A stretch of 64,000 bases of DNA from Clostridiales bacterium (GTDB lineage Bacteria; Bacillota; Clostridia; Monoglobales; Monoglobaceae), in contig JAHZIG010000002.1 of NCBI GenBank assembly GCA_019419865.1, forward strand, positions 62,001 to 126,000, written 5' to 3'. This document shows positions 18,600 through 27,054 of this stretch, one piece after another. The notes beneath the pieces are model-generated. The model had not been told where the DNA came from, did not search any database, and saw nothing but the letters and a program-made list of their open reading frames with translations. Within the stretch, counting starts at the first letter, position 1, and the number at the start of each line of letters is the position of its first letter. The translations under genes were made by a program, and so were the position numbers.

Positions 18600-18626
18600 A
18601 ACGCGCGCGGTTTTGGCCGCGCGCTT
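18600..18626. terminator. GC-rich hairpin, probable terminator
   Basis: CGCGCGCGG, loop TTTTGG, CCGCGCGC then TTTT on the plus strand. Lies about 90 bases beyond the last coding frame of the beta-helix gene. The T-tract favours the plus strand, but no plus-strand gene precedes it; it may serve as a 3' end hairpin for the minus-strand gene. Confidence 0.45.
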
Positions 18627-18712
18627 TTGGGAAGAAATCAAACGATTTTTACGATCTCAACGTCTATCGTTTCAAGATCGATATCGATTTTTTTCAATTT
18701 GTTGCAAACGAC

Positions 18713-18928
18713 TTACTCCGCGATCTCGGTATACAGCTCAAGCTCAAACAGGTTCAGAACCGTTTGGTCGTTTCTCTTTAGCCGGATATACCGATACGCT
18801 TCCTCGCACCCGGTCTCGGCGTAGACCATCTCGGTATCGCTCGCACCCTCGATAGTCATGATATCCGTGTAACTTGTTCCGTCGTTAGAGTCTTGCAAAA
18901 CCGCTCCGTTAAGACGGCTCGCCCCGTT
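18713..18928 (-). pseudogene. Cut-off C-terminal part of the beta-helix protein, behind an in-frame TGA
   Basis: Directly after the TGA at 18931-18929 the same frame continues for about 71 codons to TAA, with coherent sequence (NGASRLNGAVLQDSNDGTSY, then YAETGCEEAYRYIRLKRN, and FELELYTEIAE). This is the second half of a discoidin-like (F5/8 type C-like) carbohydrate-binding module whose first half (DDYRAAFDGDTSTYYDGP) ends the upstream frame. A CGA to TGA change would explain it. No ribosome-binding site favours independent translation. Confidence 0.75.
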
Positions 18929-21900
18929 TCACGACTGATAGCCTATCTTGGTTATCACCTGCGGCTGATCAAACTCGACTCCGCAATAGCCGCTCTTCGG
19001 ACCGTCGTAATAGGTCGACGTATCGCCGTCGAACGCCGCTCTGTAGTCGTCGCTCACTCCGAATTGGTATACGCCTCCGGCCTGCCAGCCGCCCTGGCCG
19101 AACACGTTCTTGATATACGTATTCGTCGCCGCCGCGCCCGGAGTCGTGGTTCCTTCGTCCTGCTCGCCTTCAAATATATCGAGTCCGCCGGTCAGCTCGA
19201 CCTCTTCTTTGTAGTATTTATTATTAAGATACGTATTTACCGACTGGACTACTCCAAGATCGACCGCGTCGTCATAAATGATGATCTCTGCAATAGCGCC
19301 GCTGAAATATCCCGTGTTTTCTTCAAAGCCTCCAAGATATCCGTACTCGTCGGATATTCTATCGATAGCGTTTGGAACGCCGGTTAGCGTAGCAAGCGCG
19401 CCGCTTCCTCTATCGTAGATCTGTATATTCGTACCCTCTTTGACTATCGCGGTCGTTGTGAAGCCGGAGCCCGCGTCTTCGGCGTTTTTGTCCACAGCAT
19501 AGTTATTTCCCTGCCCCGCCAGTCGGATACTTATCTGATCCATAAACGGAGTCACTACGAACTTGCCCCAGCCCTCGCTCGTCTCGTCGAAGTACAGCAG
19601 AGGATCCTGATCGCCGTGTATATTTTCCGTCGGGTTATTCTCGTCCGCGGCGCTGACTATTATCACTGTGACGTCGCTCTTGCCGGCTAAGATCCCCTCG
19701 AACGGGAACCTCAAAAGATCGTTCTCACCGTCGAACACGATCGCCGGTTTGCCGTTCGCCGCCGCCGAAGAATATATCGGCGCGGACTCGGTGTCGATTG
19801 ACGCGGCATTATGTCCCATGCCCGACATATCCGTCCAGCCGGTAACATAGCCGTCTCCGTCCGTCTCTACGCCCTTGTCGGCTCTGAGCCAGAGCTGCAT
19901 ACCGTCGGTCGAGATCTCCTGCTCGGCCTTTACAAGCGCGAACGCCACGAAGTTGGGGCCCGCTCCGTTACCCTGGATCCTGATCGTATTGTCTCCGGCC
20001 TCCAGTTGTAGATTCACCTGTAGGATATTCAGGCAGTTGTCGGACGAATACGCCTTTTCGCTTGACGCGTCGTCTACGCCTATTATCCCCTCGGTCTGCG
20101 CCTTAAGCTCGCCGCCGACGTATACGTTATAGCTTCTCCCTGCGCTTCCGAAGCAGAGTATATACATCTCGTACTCGCCCGCTCTCTCCAGATTAACTGT
20201 CTTTTCCACATAGCCGATCCAGCCGGAGCCCGTACTGTCCACGCCGTTGATCCGCGAATACGCCAGTTCCTCGTCGGAGTTTAGGATACCGAACACCGCC
20301 GAGGTCTCGCCGACGTTCAGCGGCGAACCGAACTCCTCTGCGGACACGTCGCCTTTTGAACCCTGATAGTTATCGACGTGGTTCTCCGCTTCCTGATCCG
20401 CCCAGTATGGGCCTATCACGTCGGTTCTCGCCGGGGTCTCGTCGGACGATACGTATTCGGTCGTTATGCAGCCTTTAGACGGCTCGGATACTTCTCCGTC
20501 CTTTATCACATATATATAGTAGTCGCCGATAACCGTCGGGATCTGAAGCTTTCCGCCGCTCGCCTTCTTGACCGTATCGCTCTCGGTGAAATCGACCGTA
20601 CCCTCCGGCGCGAGCCATATCTCGCCGTCTATCGTCTCAGGAACGCTTATTTCAGTTATGCCGGTATCTTCGGACAGACTGTAATTTGTCGGAAGGATCA
20701 GATCCTCCGGATCGCCGAGCGCCCGACCGAGATATTCGTCGCCTACGCCCGAATTTCTTATAACGGAGATCGGCTCCGTCTCCTTCCAAAAACCGCTTAG
20801 GTTAGTGTGTCTGTCGCTGATCACAGTTCCGGTCTCGTACGCCGTTGTGGTCTTGTATAGCGCCGTGGTCAGGTAATTGTTGTATATCGTGTTATATCCC
20901 TTAGGATGATATATGTTGCTTGCCGTTCCCCAGGTTCCGCAGTCTATTCCGGCTTGGTCGGTATCGACCTCGATAACGTTATTGTAAGCCTCCATATACC
21001 GGGTTCCCTCGTCTATATGGATACCGCGGCTGTGATAACCGTTTTTGCCGACTTTAGAAAGGTAATTATCGTGTATCGTCGTACCCTTCATAGGCCCGAG
21101 CGTATAGATAGACCCGCCGTCGGCCATTGTGGTCAGCACGTTTATAACTCGGTTATACGCGACTTCGTTGTTCTGCAAATTCGGCGTCTCGCCCTGCGGA
21201 TCGGTCGAACCGTTAGTGTCGGAGATATCGGCGCCGACCGTATATCCCCAGCCCCAGCCGAGACTTATCCCCGAATACGGCGCGTTCTCTACGTGGTTAT
21301 GCAGTACGCTGAGTTCCGTTCCGTAGTATATCGTCATTCCCGGACAGCCGTAGTATGTAACAGCCAAATCTACCATATAGTTGTTTGTAATATCCAAATT
21401 ACTGCAAAGTCCCTCGACGTCCACGTCGTATTTTTCTTTATCCGAGTATTGGTTCGAGGGATCCTTATAACCAAGCAGCTCCTCGCTCCCTTTGTCGCCT
21501 ATCTCATGATGCTGCGGGTGTCCTACCGAAATCGCCGTGCCGCCCGCGTCATAGATAACGTTGCCGTCAAACGTACTGTCCGTCACATCGTTTATTATAT
21601 TTAATCCGTCGTTAGCCGTATGTTTTATCGTATTATTTACAAAGCCTATATTATCTGCGCTCGTAACTTCTACCGCCGCCGCGGTAACGTCGACGTTACG
21701 GAAAAGTACCGCATGCCAATCCGATACGGTGGACGTGAGCGACAGAGACGTCTGAGTCGCCGCCTTACCGTGCGAACCCGCTATCTCGTACAGGTTCCAG
21801 TCCGTATTCTCAAACGTAAGCCCGTCGATAACTATATGGCTCGCGCGGTTCTCAAGATCCTCGCCCTCTATCCGGAGAAGAGTATCGACCTCGGGCGCGT

Positions 21901-23221
21901 ATACCTCGGCCGTCGCCATGTCCTCGCCCTCGCGCGGCCAGTAGTAGAGCTTCTGCTCCGCTCTGTCAAAGTAGAACTCGCCCGGCTCGTCGAGGAACTC
22001 GAACACGTTGTATACATAGTTTTCTTTACTCGGGCTGTACGCCGTTCCCCAGCCCAGACTCTGCGCTATCGCTCCGTACGGCTGTTCGAATAAGGCGACA
22101 GTAGAGCCGTCTACGCTCTCTATCCCGCGTATCGCGACCGTCGCGGTCGTCCAGGTAGAACGCGACTGGACTTCTATATCCGACGGATTCTTTATATCCG
22201 CGGGTAAATCGCTCGGGCTGAATTTAACGCCGTCGCTCCTGCTAAGGCTCTCCCATGCGTAATCGCCCTCGCCCTGAGTAATTTCATACGTACCGTAGCC
22301 GCCGAGACCTTGCAGTTTCTTAGACGTCATATACGCCCTCTGATCGTTTACGTAAAGCTGTCTGAGCCGCTCGTCTCTGTTCAGCTCCGCGACGTACAGA
22401 TTAGGATTCTCCGTATCCTGCGTCCAGCCGGTCACGCGCTCTCCGCCGCTGAATACCGGCTCCTCGCCCGGGTACGCCTTGTACTCGACGTTGTAGCCGT
22501 TGGAACCCGAATCCTCGACGCCCAGGACGATCGTCTCGTCTACGTAATACGTTCCGCCTCTGAAGTATACGGTTATATCCTCGGTCATATTATCGTTTAT
22601 CTCAGCGACCGCCGCCCTCGCCCGCTCGAACGATCCGTACGGATTCCCGGCGCTTCCGTCGCCGCTCTCGTCGCTGCCGTCCGGCGCGACGTAGATCTCG
22701 TTACCCGACGCCGCAGGCGCCGTGGACGTCGGCTCCGGAACCGGTATAGCCGTCTGCGTAGGCGCGGGCGTAGGAGAAGCCGTTGCCGTCGCGGTAGCCG
22801 TGGGCGCCGGAGAAGCCGTAGCCGCCGGGTCTTTATGTTCGTTATCCAAAGTATAGACGTCCATTAACGGTATAAGTTCCTTCCACCAAAAAACTTTGAC
22901 CGTATCCGACTTGTCATAGGTCAGCTCCGGCTCTAAAACGGTCTCGCCGGCCGTCGTTATATCTTCCTCGATCAAATTCACAAGCCTGTCCGCCTCGTTA
23001 TACACGGCTATGTAGAGCTGAGTTTCTTGATCCGACTCCGCCCGCGCCGTTATCTCGCTTAAGACAACGGTTCCGTCGCCGTTATCCACTATGGTATAAC
23101 CCGTTATCGCGTAGCCGCCGTCCTCGTTTGCCGCCGATACCGTCCGCGCCGGGAAGGACGCGGCGCAAAAAATTACCGCAAACAATACCGCAAGCAAACC
23201 TCTGATCCTTGTGTGCGTCAT
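18929..23221 (-). CDS. Large secreted right-handed beta-helix (GH141-like) multidomain protein, truncated by TGA
   Basis: 1430 residues. Signal peptide to about residue 30; an N-terminal beta domain; a Pro/Thr/Ala linker at about 120-170; then the GH141-like start (EIYVAPDGSDESGDGS, PYGSFERARAAV, VYFRGGTYYV) and a long right-handed parallel beta-helix (about 175-840) with NNTI, NNYM and HNHV rungs. After it come a CBM6-like domain (about 950-1100), a LamG/concanavalin-like domain (about 1110-1320), and half of a discoidin-like module that stops at TGA although its homologous sequence continues in frame (18713-18928). GH141 members cleave plant glycans such as rhamnogalacturonan-II fucose or xylan; the exact activity here is unknown. 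AAGGAGG precedes the start by 11 bases. The beta-helix enzyme itself is intact. Confidence 0.8.
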   Translation of the reverse strand: MTHTRIRGLLAVLFAVIFCAASFPARTVSAANEDGGYAITGYTIVDNGDGTVVLSEITARAESDQETQLYIAVYNEADRLVNLIEEDITTAGETVLEPELTYDKSDTVKVFWWKELIPLMDVYTLDNEHKDPAATASPAPTATATATASPTPAPTQTAIPVPEPTSTAPAASGNEIYVAPDGSDESGDGSAGNPYGSFERARAAVAEINDNMTEDITVYFRGGTYYVDETIVLGVEDSGSNGYNVEYKAYPGEEPVFSGGERVTGWTQDTENPNLYVAELNRDERLRQLYVNDQRAYMTSKKLQGLGGYGTYEITQGEGDYAWESLSRSDGVKFSPSDLPADIKNPSDIEVQSRSTWTTATVAIRGIESVDGSTVALFEQPYGAIAQSLGWGTAYSPSKENYVYNVFEFLDEPGEFYFDRAEQKLYYWPREGEDMATAEVYAPEVDTLLRIEGEDLENRASHIVIDGLTFENTDWNLYEIAGSHGKAATQTSLSLTSTVSDWHAVLFRNVDVTAAAVEVTSADNIGFVNNTIKHTANDGLNIINDVTDSTFDGNVIYDAGGTAISVGHPQHHEIGDKGSEELLGYKDPSNQYSDKEKYDVDVEGLCSNLDITNNYMVDLAVTYYGCPGMTIYYGTELSVLHNHVENAPYSGISLGWGWGYTVGADISDTNGSTDPQGETPNLQNNEVAYNRVINVLTTMADGGSIYTLGPMKGTTIHDNYLSKVGKNGYHSRGIHIDEGTRYMEAYNNVIEVDTDQAGIDCGTWGTASNIYHPKGYNTIYNNYLTTALYKTTTAYETGTVISDRHTNLSGFWKETEPISVIRNSGVGDEYLGRALGDPEDLILPTNYSLSEDTGITEISVPETIDGEIWLAPEGTVDFTESDTVKKASGGKLQIPTVIGDYYIYVIKDGEVSEPSKGCITTEYVSSDETPARTDVIGPYWADQEAENHVDNYQGSKGDVSAEEFGSPLNVGETSAVFGILNSDEELAYSRINGVDSTGSGWIGYVEKTVNLERAGEYEMYILCFGSAGRSYNVYVGGELKAQTEGIIGVDDASSEKAYSSDNCLNILQVNLQLEAGDNTIRIQGNGAGPNFVAFALVKAEQEISTDGMQLWLRADKGVETDGDGYVTGWTDMSGMGHNAASIDTESAPIYSSAAANGKPAIVFDGENDLLRFPFEGILAGKSDVTVIIVSAADENNPTENIHGDQDPLLYFDETSEGWGKFVVTPFMDQISIRLAGQGNNYAVDKNAEDAGSGFTTTAIVKEGTNIQIYDRGSGALATLTGVPNAIDRISDEYGYLGGFEENTGYFSGAIAEIIIYDDAVDLGVVQSVNTYLNNKYYKEEVELTGGLDIFEGEQDEGTTTPGAAATNTYIKNVFGQGGWQAGGVYQFGVSDDYRAAFDGDTSTYYDGPKSGYCGVEFDQPQVITKIGYQS

Positions 23222-23401
23222 ATCCCATGTTACCTCCTTGAAAAAATTATGTTCTTACATAAAATATAACACAGGCTGAAATTTTTTAAACTGTTTGTAA
23301 TCAAAATAAGGTTCCGCATAATCAGCAATCTGACTATACAGAACCTTAACGCGTATATTTTACACTTCAGATCGTTTTTGAAAAATCATCTTATATCTAA
23401 C

Positions 23402-23451
23402 AAAAAAACAAGTCTTTCTCTCCGCCTGTCAAAAAGCGAAAAGAAAGACTT
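23402..23451 (-). terminator. Terminator of the SLH-transglutaminase gene
   Basis: Minus strand AAGTCTTTCT ... AGAAAGACTT followed by GTTTTTTTG, just beyond the stop at 23463. A second inverted repeat AAGGTTC/GAACCTT (23309-23348) lies further downstream. Confidence 0.75.
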
Positions 23452-23462
23452 TAAGTTAATTA

Positions 23463-24935
23463 TCAAACATATAATATCCTGATACGTTCGCCGACCATAT
23501 CGTCCGGGACCTCTCCGATCCTCCAGCCCGCGCCGGTGGTCTCGATATAGTAATAGTGGTTGCCCTCGTAGGAGATATTCCCCTCGCCGCTCGTCTGAAG
23601 TCCGACCGCCATGTGGTTGTCGCTCTCAAGTAACACCGCGCCGTAGCCTAATATATCCAGGATCCTCACGAGCAGAGCCGCCGTATCCTCGCAGTCTCCG
23701 CCGTGGTCGTACAGCGTCTCCATAGGGTATTTGGGATACTCGAGCGCGCCGTAATATACCAAGTCGTCCTGATATTCAAGATTCTGCACGAACGCGGTTA
23801 TAAACTCCGCTATGCTGTAGTCGTCGGTTATACCGTTTTCTATCGCCATATTTTTAAGACTGCTTGCGAGCGAACTCATATATGTATAGTCGGCGTAGTC
23901 GTTTGCGTACGAAGCGTAGTCGTACGTTCTCGGCAGAGCCTTGAAATAGTCGACGTCCGCGGCGTTCATCTGAAGCGTCATATAATACGTCGCGCCGCTA
24001 TAGGCCGGATACTGCCACGAATGCGATATGCTGACGAACGGAACGTTCGAGTTAAGGCTAAGCGTCCTTCTAAGATCCAGCCTGACGACTCTCGCAACCA
24101 TCGCCGCGACCTCCGAGCGCCTGGTATACGAACCCGGCCTAAAGGTTCCGTATTCGTCGTCTCCGGTCAAAACTCCCGCTTCGTATAAATTCAATATCTC
24201 GCTGTAATATTTATTTTCGGTCTTCACGTCGGGTATAGGAGAAATATCGTTGATCTGCGGATAACTCTCGGGCAGCGCCCTGTAGAGCAGAGCCGCCAGC
24301 TCCTCTTTCGAGGCGGGCATAGAATATCTGCCGCTGAACTCGGTCGCCGATATTATCCCCTGCTCGGCCGCGTAATAAATATACGGCAGAGCCCAGGAGA
24401 TCGAACTCGTCACATACCCGTTGCCGCTCACCTTTTGAAAACCGCCGCTGTTTTCGATCTCGCCGATCCCTTTCGGAGCCGGATCCACTTCATCTGTCGC
24501 GACAAACTTCTCCAGATCCGCTTCTCCTATATCCTCGCCGTACGCGTACGTGCGCCCGGCGTCGTCCGAACCTATCCGCAGCTCCTCGGCTATGTTTCCG
24601 CTTTCAAAATTATACGAATACCCGCCGCCGAGGCCGCCGATCGTATTTCCGTAATATGTGGAATTAAGTCTCGCCGCTATAGTTATAGCTTCCGCGACGG
24701 ATATGTTGCCGGACGGATTAAACTCTCCGTCTCCGACGCCGCTCATTATTCCATATTCGTAAACGATACTCACGTAATCGCTGTACCACTCGCCGGCGCC
24801 GACGTCGCTGAAAACGCTGTTTGAATACGAGTTCACCTGTTTAAAATTCGCCAGCGCGTCGGCGTATGCAGTGTTGATCGAAACGATCAAACAGCACAGC
24901 GTAATGACTGACGAAACGATAGCGCTTTTTTTCAT
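23463..24935 (-). CDS. Surface protein with SLH domains and C-terminal transglutaminase-like domain
   Basis: 490 residues. Signal peptide (to about residue 26), then three SLH-type repeats: about 40-90 (VFSDVGAGEWYSDYVSIVYE), about 170-220 (WALPYIYYAAEQGIISATEF) and about 230-285 (YYSEILNLYEAGVLTGDDEY, RRSEVAAMVARV). The C-terminal 190 residues carry a transglutaminase/cysteine-protease-like fold: GGDCEDTAALLVRIL with Cys about 415, SDNHMAVGL with His about 441, and YYYIETTG with Glu about 461 as a plausible triad. It probably modifies or cross-links surface polypeptides or wall components (inference). GGAGGAATGAACC supports the ATG. Codes on its own between two terminators. Confidence 0.8.
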   Translation of the reverse strand: MKKSAIVSSVITLCCLIVSINTAYADALANFKQVNSYSNSVFSDVGAGEWYSDYVSIVYEYGIMSGVGDGEFNPSGNISVAEAITIAARLNSTYYGNTIGGLGGGYSYNFESGNIAEELRIGSDDAGRTYAYGEDIGEADLEKFVATDEVDPAPKGIGEIENSGGFQKVSGNGYVTSSISWALPYIYYAAEQGIISATEFSGRYSMPASKEELAALLYRALPESYPQINDISPIPDVKTENKYYSEILNLYEAGVLTGDDEYGTFRPGSYTRRSEVAAMVARVVRLDLRRTLSLNSNVPFVSISHSWQYPAYSGATYYMTLQMNAADVDYFKALPRTYDYASYANDYADYTYMSSLASSLKNMAIENGITDDYSIAEFITAFVQNLEYQDDLVYYGALEYPKYPMETLYDHGGDCEDTAALLVRILDILGYGAVLLESDNHMAVGLQTSGEGNISYEGNHYYYIETTGAGWRIGEVPDDMVGERIRILYV

Positions 24936-25029
24936 GGTTCATTCCTCCAACGCTTTTAACATTAATTAACGCCTATATAGCCCCGTCCCAATATAACGTT
25001 CGGCGGCATGTCGTCCGCCTTTTCCGATC

Positions 25030-26400
25030 TTAAACGTTCTTTTCCGCGTTCTCCTCGGACGCGTTCTCTTCGTCGGCGTCCTTCAAGACCACCAACGCTT
25101 CCTCGATTCTGTGCTCGAATACCCGCCTTACGTGTATCTCAAGCCGGCCGTCTCTGATAACCGTCGTATCGCCGTTGTTGGGAACCGTTCCCATAACGTC
25201 TATTATCAGTCCCGCGATAGTGTTATAGTCGCCGCTCCTGAGCGTAACGCCCAGCTCCTCGGAAACGTCGTCCAGATCCGTCGAGCCGCGCACTATCCAC
25301 GCGTTTTCACCGATCCTTATTATATCGCGGTTTTCCTCCGGCGGATCGTATTCGCTGTACAGCTCTCCGACTATCTCCTCGAGTATGTCCTCGATAGTTA
25401 CTATCCCCACAAAACCGCCGTATTCGTCCATAACGACCGCAATGTGAATATTCCCGGCCTGCATTCTCGCGAGCAGTTCGTCGGCCTTTATGGACTCGGG
25501 AACAAAATACGGCTCCCTTATGATAGACCTCAGATCGCCGCTTCGGTTTCCCAGCATCAACCTATAAAAATCTCTTATGTTTAACGTTCCTATCACGTCG
25601 TCTATCGAATCTCCGCAAACCGGGTATCTCGTATGATTGGTCTCGTTAATGACCTGCTCCCATTTCCCGGCGCCGTCGTTTATCCAAAGTACGTCCACGT
25701 CCGTCCTGTGCGTCATTATATCCTCGACGTCCGTGTCGTCCAGCTCGAAGATATTATGTATCATTTCTTTTTCGTCGTCGTCGATAGCTCCGGACTCCAA
25801 GCCGATATCGACCATCATCCTTATCTCTTCTTCGGTTATATCGTCGTCCTTGTCTCCCGGCTTCACGCCGAAAAGTCTTAAAAACAATCCCGCCGCGGCC
25901 TTTGGTATCCACACGAGCGGCCTGATTATATTCGTAGTAAAAACAGTAAACAGCGAAAGCCTCAGCGCCATTTTCTCGGCGTTCTTGCCCGCGACGCCCC
26001 TCGCGATAAATCTGCATACCGCCATATATATAAACGCCGCGAGCGCCGCGATTATTACGATCGCAACAACAGCCGCCGCGAAAACGTTCTCCAGACCAAG
26101 CCCTATGAAAAACGCGCGTAGATCCGCCGCGTATATCGCCGCGGCAAACGCCGATATAGCGAAAGGCAAGATCACGTTTAAAAATTCCATCGCGTTTTTA
26201 AACGCGGACGAGTTTGCGCTGACCAAACGATAAAGCCTTACGGCTCTCCTGTCGCCTTGGTCGGCTAATTTCTTAAGTCTCGCGTCGTTTATCCCGATCG
26301 TCGCAGTCTCCGCGCAAGTCGCTAACGTTCCTATTATAAACAATACGACGGTAACTATTATAAGCCATTGTCGCTCAGGCAACGTATCCAATAAAATCAT
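25030..26400 (-). CDS. CNNM/HlyC-CorC family membrane protein with CBS domains
   Basis: 456 residues. N-terminal DUF21/CNNM domain with about four membrane segments (residues 10-180), starting with GTLATCAETATIGINDARLK; then a linker helix ITEEEIRMMVDIGLESGAID, two CBS motifs (DIMTHRTDVDVLWI and about 270-320, MDEYGGFVGIVTIEDILEE), and a C-terminal CorC_HlyC domain (about 350-435). Members are linked to Mg2+ efflux or homeostasis; older annotation says haemolysin. ATG 26400 touches the GGAAGG ribosome site, so TTG 26391, nine bases from it, may be the real start. Confidence 0.88.
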   Translation of the reverse strand: MILLDTLPERQWLIIVTVVLFIIGTLATCAETATIGINDARLKKLADQGDRRAVRLYRLVSANSSAFKNAMEFLNVILPFAISAFAAAIYAADLRAFFIGLGLENVFAAAVVAIVIIAALAAFIYMAVCRFIARGVAGKNAEKMALRLSLFTVFTTNIIRPLVWIPKAAAGLFLRLFGVKPGDKDDDITEEEIRMMVDIGLESGAIDDDEKEMIHNIFELDDTDVEDIMTHRTDVDVLWINDGAGKWEQVINETNHTRYPVCGDSIDDVIGTLNIRDFYRLMLGNRSGDLRSIIREPYFVPESIKADELLARMQAGNIHIAVVMDEYGGFVGIVTIEDILEEIVGELYSEYDPPEENRDIIRIGENAWIVRGSTDLDDVSEELGVTLRSGDYNTIAGLIIDVMGTVPNNGDTTVIRDGRLEIHVRRVFEHRIEEALVVLKDADEENASEENAEKNV

Positions 26401-26635
26401 CCTTCCGATAAGTCAAGCCGACGACCGTCGGCTATTTGCCTATACGGATTTATTATATCACAGTATGTTTTTATTGTCAAATTGAGCGGCGCCGCGCGTC
26501 CTGCGTATAAATTCTAAATTCTAAATCCTGTTCGCTCTATCTGCTCAGGGCGCATATGAAACGGACGCGCCGCGTTCTCGTTTGCTATTGTATCATCTTT
26601 TTCTATGTTTGTCAATATACTTTACATTAAAAGTT

Positions 26636-26665
26636 GTTTATACAAACATACTTGTTATATATAAT
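26636..26665 (+). promoter_or_regulatory. Promoter and likely operator of the XRE regulator gene
   Basis: TTTATA (26637-26642), 17 bases, TATAAT (26660-26665). The -35 box lies within the imperfect palindrome GTTTATACAAAC (26636-26647, 10 of 12 positions symmetric), a good place for autorepression. Confidence 0.5.
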
Positions 26666-26688
26666 ACCAGCAAAAAGGAGCGGGATCT

Positions 26689-26988
26689 ATGATACACGAA
26701 CGGATAAAAATGTTAAGAGAACAATACAATTACAGTCAAGCGGAACTGGCTAAGAAATTAAATATAGCAAGGACGAGCGTCCTCGCATGGGAAAACCAGA
26801 CCTCGGCTCCGTCGCTTAAGCATATAATATCGATGGCGAAGCTCTTTAGGGTCTCTACGGATTATCTGCTCGAGGTAGACAACAAGCGCGTCTTATCCCT
26901 CGAAGGACTGACCGAGGAGGAGATCGCTATCATCTGCGGGCTTTTAAACTATTTTGACAAGGACAGATCGGGCGGGGACGCGCGTTGA
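26689..26988 (+). CDS. XRE family helix-turn-helix regulator
   Basis: 99 residues. Residues 1-60 are a Cro/CI-type helix-turn-helix (IKMLREQYNYSQAELAKKLN, ARTSVLAWENQTSAPSLKHI), with VSTDYLLEVD at the end of the domain as in SinR-like and phage-type repressors. The remaining residues give a short acidic helix (LTEEEIAIICGLLNYFDKD) probably for dimerisation. AAAAAGGAGCGGGATCT precedes the ATG. It stands alone between convergently and divergently oriented housekeeping genes, so its targets are unknown. Confidence 0.85.
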   Translation: MIHERIKMLREQYNYSQAELAKKLNIARTSVLAWENQTSAPSLKHIISMAKLFRVSTDYLLEVDNKRVLSLEGLTEEEIAIICGLLNYFDKDRSGGDAR

Positions 26989-27021
26989 TTTTCGCGCTCT
27001 GCGATTCATTTCAAATCAACC

Positions 27022-27050
27022 AAAAAAGACCGGCTCCGCGTCCGGTCTTT
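27022..27050 (-). terminator. Terminator of priA, possibly bidirectional
   Basis: Minus strand AAAGACCGG, loop ACGCGGAG, CCGGTCTTTTTT immediately after the priA stop (27055). On the plus strand it also follows the XRE gene but with only three T. Confidence 0.85.
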
Positions 27051-27054
27051 AAGC

